Shown: piece by piece, positions 60,437 through 64,000 of the stretch
Layout: the number at the start of each line of letters is the position of its first letter
How positions within the stretch are numbered: position 1 is the stretch's first letter
From: Gemmatimonas sp.
GTDB lineage: Bacteria; Gemmatimonadota; Gemmatimonadetes; Gemmatimonadales; Gemmatimonadaceae
Direction: 5' to 3'
Assembly (NCBI GenBank): GCA_011390935.1
Contig: JAABRL010000001.1
Location: 62,001 to 126,000, forward strand
DNA length: 64,000 nt
The notes under the pieces: model-generated
Told to the model about the DNA's origin: nothing
The model's database searches: none
Seen by the model: the letters and a program-made list of their open reading frames with translations, nothing else
Translations under genes and position numbers: made by a program

Positions 60437-60592
60437 GCCTGCGTCATCATACCGGTTTCTGCGTCAAACGGCGAGGGGGTGGTGCCCCTTGCGCCGACCT
60501 TCACGCGCCGATCAGTTGCATGTGGGCGGTCCGACCTCGCGGGCCCCTCGGCGCCTGGCGTCGGGACACCACGTCTTCTGGGAGTGTCGGTC

Positions 60593-61321
60593 ATGGTTCG
60601 CGAAATGCTCACCCTCGCCCTGCTGACCGGGATTGGCACGGTGCCGTTGCTGGAGCGAGGCGTGGCACCGGAGTGCGGGCCTGCTGCCGTACAGCGCATT
60701 CGTGCAGGCGGCCTGCCCGGGCTCGCCGCCGACTCCTCCATGCTGGCGCTCTTCGCGTCCGGACTCACCTTCCCGGACTTTCTCGATGCGGCGCGCAGTC
60801 GCCAGAACGAGTGGTATGCGTCCACAGAGCAGGTGACGATTGCCGACTCGACCCTACGGCGGGCACGGGCGGTCGGTGGACAATGGCGCCTGCTTGTGGT
60901 CGCCGTGGACACCTGCGGCGACTCGCTGCGACAGGTCCCGTATGTCGCCAGGCTGGCTGAGCTGGTGCACGGGCTGTCGGTGCGAATCGTGACACCGGCG
61001 GCCGGTGGGGCCGCGGTGCAGTCCACGCACCGTTCACTCGATGGGCGACGTGCCACCCCGACGTACGTCCTGCTGGACGAATCGGGGGTCGAGCAGGGGT
61101 GCGTGGTGGAGTTGCCGCGGCCGCTGCGGCATTGGTTGCACGAGCGCCGAGCGCAGGGGAACCGCGAAACCGCGCGTGCGCTGGGCGACTCCGCGCTCGC
61201 CTGGTACACCGCCGATCGCGGCGCCAGCATTGCGGACGAGATCGTGACGCTCATGGAACGCGCCAAGGCCGGGGCGCCGGAGTGTGAGCGCGGCAGCGAA
61301 GGCGGCGACGAAACGTTCTGA
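60593..61321 (+). CDS. Thioredoxin-fold protein with CGDS motif
   Basis: 242 residues from ATG 60593. A helical N-terminal half (FLDAARSRQNEWYASTEQV) precedes a thioredoxin-like domain, where VVAVDTCGDSLRQVPYVARLAE places a single Cys at the usual CxxC site (CGDS instead of CGPC). TPTYVLLDESG gives the cis-Pro loop. The single-Cys site suggests a thiol-binding or peroxidatic role rather than disulfide exchange. The first 20 residues are hydrophobic and might be a signal peptide. Confidence 0.8.
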   Translation: MVREMLTLALLTGIGTVPLLERGVAPECGPAAVQRIRAGGLPGLAADSSMLALFASGLTFPDFLDAARSRQNEWYASTEQVTIADSTLRRARAVGGQWRLLVVAVDTCGDSLRQVPYVARLAELVHGLSVRIVTPAAGGAAVQSTHRSLDGRRATPTYVLLDESGVEQGCVVELPRPLRHWLHERRAQGNRETARALGDSALAWYTADRGASIADEIVTLMERAKAGAPECERGSEGGDETF

Positions 61322-61401
61322 TGGGGCGGGGGACGGATTGATGGCGCACGGCGCGGTCCGCGAACACAGCTTGCGAGATCCCCGACCGGAGCCGTGTGCC
61401 C

Positions 61402-62166
61402 ATGTCTCACCGACCATCCCCGCGTTCGTCTCGTGCCCCGTTCCGTGCCGATGCGGCCGACACCGCTGGCCAGTCGCGGGCCCGCCCGCTAAGTATTCGA
61501 GAGATGCCGTCCACCGATCGGCCGCGGGAGCGCCTGCGCGCGCTGGGGGCGCAGGCACTCAGTACGACGGAGCTGGTCGCCCTGTTGCTGGGATCGGGAG
61601 GGCGCGCCGGCTCGGCGCTCGAGTGTGCGCGTCGTGTGCTCGACGGGGCCGACGGATCGCTCGGACGCGTCGCCACCTCGCCGGTGGGCTCGTTGATGCG
61701 GGTGCCGGGGGTAGGGATGGCGCGAGCGGTGGTCGTGCATGCAGCGCTCGAACTGGGGCGTCGCATGATGTTCGAGACGCGGGTCGCCGGGGTGCCATTG
61801 CGCTCCCCGCGTGATGTGGTGGCGGCGTTCGCCCCGCGTCTGCAAGACTTGCCAGTCGAGGAGTTTCATGTGGCGGTGCTGGACACACAACACCGGCTGG
61901 AGCGCGACGTGCTCGTGACGCGCGGCCTGCTCGACGCTTCCCTGGTGCACCCGCGAGAGGTGTTCCGGGAAGCGATCGCGGAGCGTGCCGCAGCGGTTGT
62001 GCTCGTGCACAATCATCCGAGCGGCGATCCGTCGCCCTCGGCCGATGATCGGACCATCACCACGCAGCTCGTGTCGGCTGGTCGCCTGCTCGGCATTCCG
62101 GTGCACGATCACGTCATCATCGGCCGTGGGTGCTATGTGAGCTTCGTCGAATCGGGGATGCTGTGA
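61402..62166 (+). CDS. radC: RadC-family JAB/MPN protein
   Basis: 254 residues from ATG 61402. The true start could be further inside, near the conserved SIREMPSTDRPRERL at about 34-48; the preceding 30 residues are Arg/Ser/Ala-rich and unlike the family. A helix-hairpin-helix-like region (about 55-115) is followed by the JAMM motif: Glu in VEEFHVAVLD and VHNHPSGDPSPSADD with the HxH-x(~7)-S-x2-D metal site. RadC has no settled biochemical role. It overlaps the rel gene by 4 bases. Confidence 0.9.
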   Translation: MSHRPSPRSSRAPFRADAADTAGQSRARPLSIREMPSTDRPRERLRALGAQALSTTELVALLLGSGGRAGSALECARRVLDGADGSLGRVATSPVGSLMRVPGVGMARAVVVHAALELGRRMMFETRVAGVPLRSPRDVVAAFAPRLQDLPVEEFHVAVLDTQHRLERDVLVTRGLLDASLVHPREVFREAIAERAAAVVLVHNHPSGDPSPSADDRTITTQLVSAGRLLGIPVHDHVIIGRGCYVSFVESGML

Positions 62167-64000
62167 ATCCGATCACCACACCGGCCGTGTCGCCGGAACC
62201 ACCAGGCGTGGCCTCGCCCGCGGTAGATCTGGCCGAGCGCGCCCACGCCGCCTCGGGGAGTCGACCCGCGCTGCACGAAGTCATTCCCGGCTTCGTGCCA
62301 CGTGTGGACGGTGAGTACGATCGGCTCGACTACGACCTGCTGGTGCGCGCGTACAAGTACACGGAGCGCGCGCATGCGGGGCAGGTGCGGCACTCCGGCG
62401 AACCGTATGTGTCGCACTGCATCGAGGTCGCGCGCATTCTGGCCGATCTGCAGCTCGATTCGGCCACGGTGGCGTGCGGTCTGCTGCACGATGTCGTGGA
62501 GGATACCGATATCACGGTGGCGGACATCGAGCGCGAGTTCAGCAGCGAGATCGCGCAGATCGTGGACGGACTCACCAAGATCGCCAACCTGCCGCTCACG
62601 TCGCGTGAGGATCGACAGGTCGAGAACTACCGCAAGCTGCTGCTGTCGATCGCGAAGGACGCACGCGTCATTCTCATCAAGTTGGCCGACCGACTGCACA
62701 ACATGCGCACGCTCGATTGGCTAGCCCCGGAGAAGCGACGACGAATTGCGCAGGAAACGCGCGATCTCTACGCGCCGCTGGCGCATCGATTCGGCATGGC
62801 GAAGGTGCGGTGGGAGCTTGAAGACCTCGCGTTCAAGCACATCGAACCGGAAGAGTATCGTGCGCTCGCCAAGCTGGTGGCGGCCAAGCGCGGCCAGCGT
62901 GAATCGCTGATTTCGCAAATGGCGGAGCCGCTGCTGCGGCGGCTTGCCGAAGCCGGCATCCCCGACGTGGAAGTCGGTGGGCGACCGAAGCATCTCTGGT
63001 CGATCTACAAGAAGATGAAGCAGCGCGAGCGGCCGTACGAGGACATCTACGACCTGCTCGCGATCCGTGTGGTGGTGCCCAACGTCATCGAGTGCTACCA
63101 CGCCCTCGGCGTGATTCACGATGGCTGGACGCCGGTGCAGGAGCGCATCAAGGACTACATCGCGCAGCCCAAGTCGAACGGCTATCAGTCGCTGCACACC
63201 ACCGTGTTCGGGCCAGGTCGCCAGCTGTTCGAGATTCAGATTCGCACGCGCGAAATGCACCGCACCGCGGAGTTCGGTATTGCGGCGCACTGGCTCTACA
63301 AGGAGAACGTCGCCGGCACCGACGAACTCGATCGGCATCTCGCATGGTTTCGGCAGGTGCTCGAGCTGCAGCTCGATGCCGAGACACCCGGCGAGTTCCT
63401 CGAGTTTCTCAAACTCGATCTGTATCAGGACGAGATCTTCGTGTTCACCCCCACGGGCGACGTGATTCAGTTGCCCAAGGGCGCGACGCCGCTCGACTTC
63501 GCGTACGCCGTACATACGCAGGTGGGCTCGCACTGCGCAGGCGCGAAGGTGAACGGGCGCATTGCGCCGCTGTCACGCGAGTTGAAGAACTCCGAAACGG
63601 TGGAGATCCTGACCAACCCCAACGCACGGCCGAGTCGCGACTGGCTCTCGCACGTGCGCACGGGGCGCGCCCGACACAAGATTCGACAGTGGCTTCGGCA
63701 CGAGGAGCAGACCTCGGCGGTCCGCCTCGGTCGTGACATTCTCGATCGTGAGCTCAAGCGGCGCCGACTCCCGAAAGCCGACGATACGGCGCTGATTGCG
63801 GTGGCGCGTACGCTCAAGCTGAAGGATGCCACGCATGTGATCGCCTCGATCGGTCAGGGCGATGTACACGTGATGCAGGTGTTGAAGGTGCTGCACCCGC
63901 AGCTCGACACCACGCCCGAACCGGCCAAGGAGCAGGGCACGATCGAGCGGCTGGTTGATCGGGTGCGCGGGACGTCTCGCGGCGTGCGCATTCAAGGGGC
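62163..64000 (+). CDS. rel: Bifunctional (p)ppGpp synthetase/hydrolase, 3' end outside window
   Basis: 612 codons from GTG 62163, still open at the window end. The HD hydrolase domain is intact (His85, His109-Asp110, Asp177). The synthetase domain has RPKHLWSIYKKMKQR, YDLLAIRVVV and FEIQIRTREMHRTAEFGIAAHW, and the RIKD form (RxKD) that marks bifunctional Rel/SpoT rather than RelA. A TGS domain starts near residue 420 (IFVFTPTGDVIQLPKGATPLDFAY). The helical/ACT C-terminal part is beyond the edge. It makes and degrades the stringent-response alarmone. Confidence 0.96.
   Translation, partial: MNPITTPAVSPEPPGVASPAVDLAERAHAASGSRPALHEVIPGFVPRVDGEYDRLDYDLLVRAYKYTERAHAGQVRHSGEPYVSHCIEVARILADLQLDSATVACGLLHDVVEDTDITVADIEREFSSEIAQIVDGLTKIANLPLTSREDRQVENYRKLLLSIAKDARVILIKLADRLHNMRTLDWLAPEKRRRIAQETRDLYAPLAHRFGMAKVRWELEDLAFKHIEPEEYRALAKLVAAKRGQRESLISQMAEPLLRRLAEAGIPDVEVGGRPKHLWSIYKKMKQRERPYEDIYDLLAIRVVVPNVIECYHALGVIHDGWTPVQERIKDYIAQPKSNGYQSLHTTVFGPGRQLFEIQIRTREMHRTAEFGIAAHWLYKENVAGTDELDRHLAWFRQVLELQLDAETPGEFLEFLKLDLYQDEIFVFTPTGDVIQLPKGATPLDFAYAVHTQVGSHCAGAKVNGRIAPLSRELKNSETVEILTNPNARPSRDWLSHVRTGRARHKIRQWLRHEEQTSAVRLGRDILDRELKRRRLPKADDTALIAVARTLKLKDATHVIASIGQGDVHVMQVLKVLHPQLDTTPEPAKEQGTIERLVDRVRGTSRGVRIQG

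Overview
The window is 64 kb of GC-rich bacterial chromosome, densely coded, with many GTG starts and many 4-base ATGA/GTGA gene overlaps. There are no phage genes, insertion sequences, integrases or CRISPR arrays. The gene content suggests a Gram-negative, outer-membrane-bearing aerobe, most likely of the Gemmatimonadota (Gemmatimonas-like). Support for this is an alternative complex III subunit, ExbB/ExbD/TonB sets, BamD, a SecA with an enlarged preprotein-binding region of the kind seen in Bacteroidota and relatives, and zinc-ribbon forms of S4, L28 and L36. The phylum is an inference from gene content; no 16S gene is present.

Layout. 1-1.4 kb: end of an alternative complex III operon (actF), then tRNA-Ala. 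1.4-10 kb: signalling, with a beta-hydroxyacid dehydrogenase, a REC-GGDEF-EAL protein, Hsp20, and four two-component genes (PAS kinase, NtrC-like regulator, OmpR-like regulator, HAMP kinase). 10-13.6 kb: TonB-ExbB-ExbD-ExbD-TonB energy transduction. 13.7-21.3 kb: a peptidoglycan-fragment salvage cluster (BadF-type sugar kinase, SSS symporter, AmiE-like amidase, NagZ-like GH3 enzyme, NamZ), with an IscA/ErpA gene inserted. 21.5-23.6 kb: inositol phospholipid synthesis (CDP-alcohol phosphotransferase and inositol-3-phosphate synthase). 23.6-33.7 kb: a long run of genes around a 2-oxoacid dehydrogenase complex (E1 alpha, E1 beta, E2), with small unknown genes, a PHP protein, a degenerate pteridine-reductase-like SDR, an unknown Cys-rich Rossmann-like protein, TrxB and an MBL hydrolase. 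33.7-36.4 kb: aspartase, an Rrf2 regulator and tRNA-Leu. 36.5-41.2 kb: smpB, an amidase, a lipoprotein, pyrD and pyrF. 41.4-44.8 kb: the alpha ribosomal operon (rpmJ-rpsM-rpsK-rpsD-rpoA-rplQ), then rpmB. 44.9-54.4 kb: nucleotide-sugar synthesis (gmd-rmd for GDP-D-rhamnose; wbpD-B-E-A for a diacetamido-glucuronate), with carB in the middle. 54.4-64 kb: bamD, nadD, secA, a PAS kinase, a thioredoxin-like gene, radC and a bifunctional rel gene cut by the window end.

The most interesting parts are the salvage cluster and several proteins whose key residues have changed. In the salvage cluster the Bacillus AmiE-NagZ-NamZ cascade appears as likely exported lipoproteins coupled to a symporter and a kinase. 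The altered proteins are a receiver domain with Glu at the phosphoacceptor site, an NtrC-like AAA+ protein with GAFPGA and a Walker B Asn, and an SDR lacking the catalytic Tyr and Ser. The Cys-rich protein coupled to that SDR is the best candidate for an undescribed activity. Tandem GNRA-loop hairpins before rpmJ and a hairpin array before rpoA may be ribosomal-protein control elements. No gap between genes exceeds 300 bases; the largest is about 270 bases, before rpmJ.
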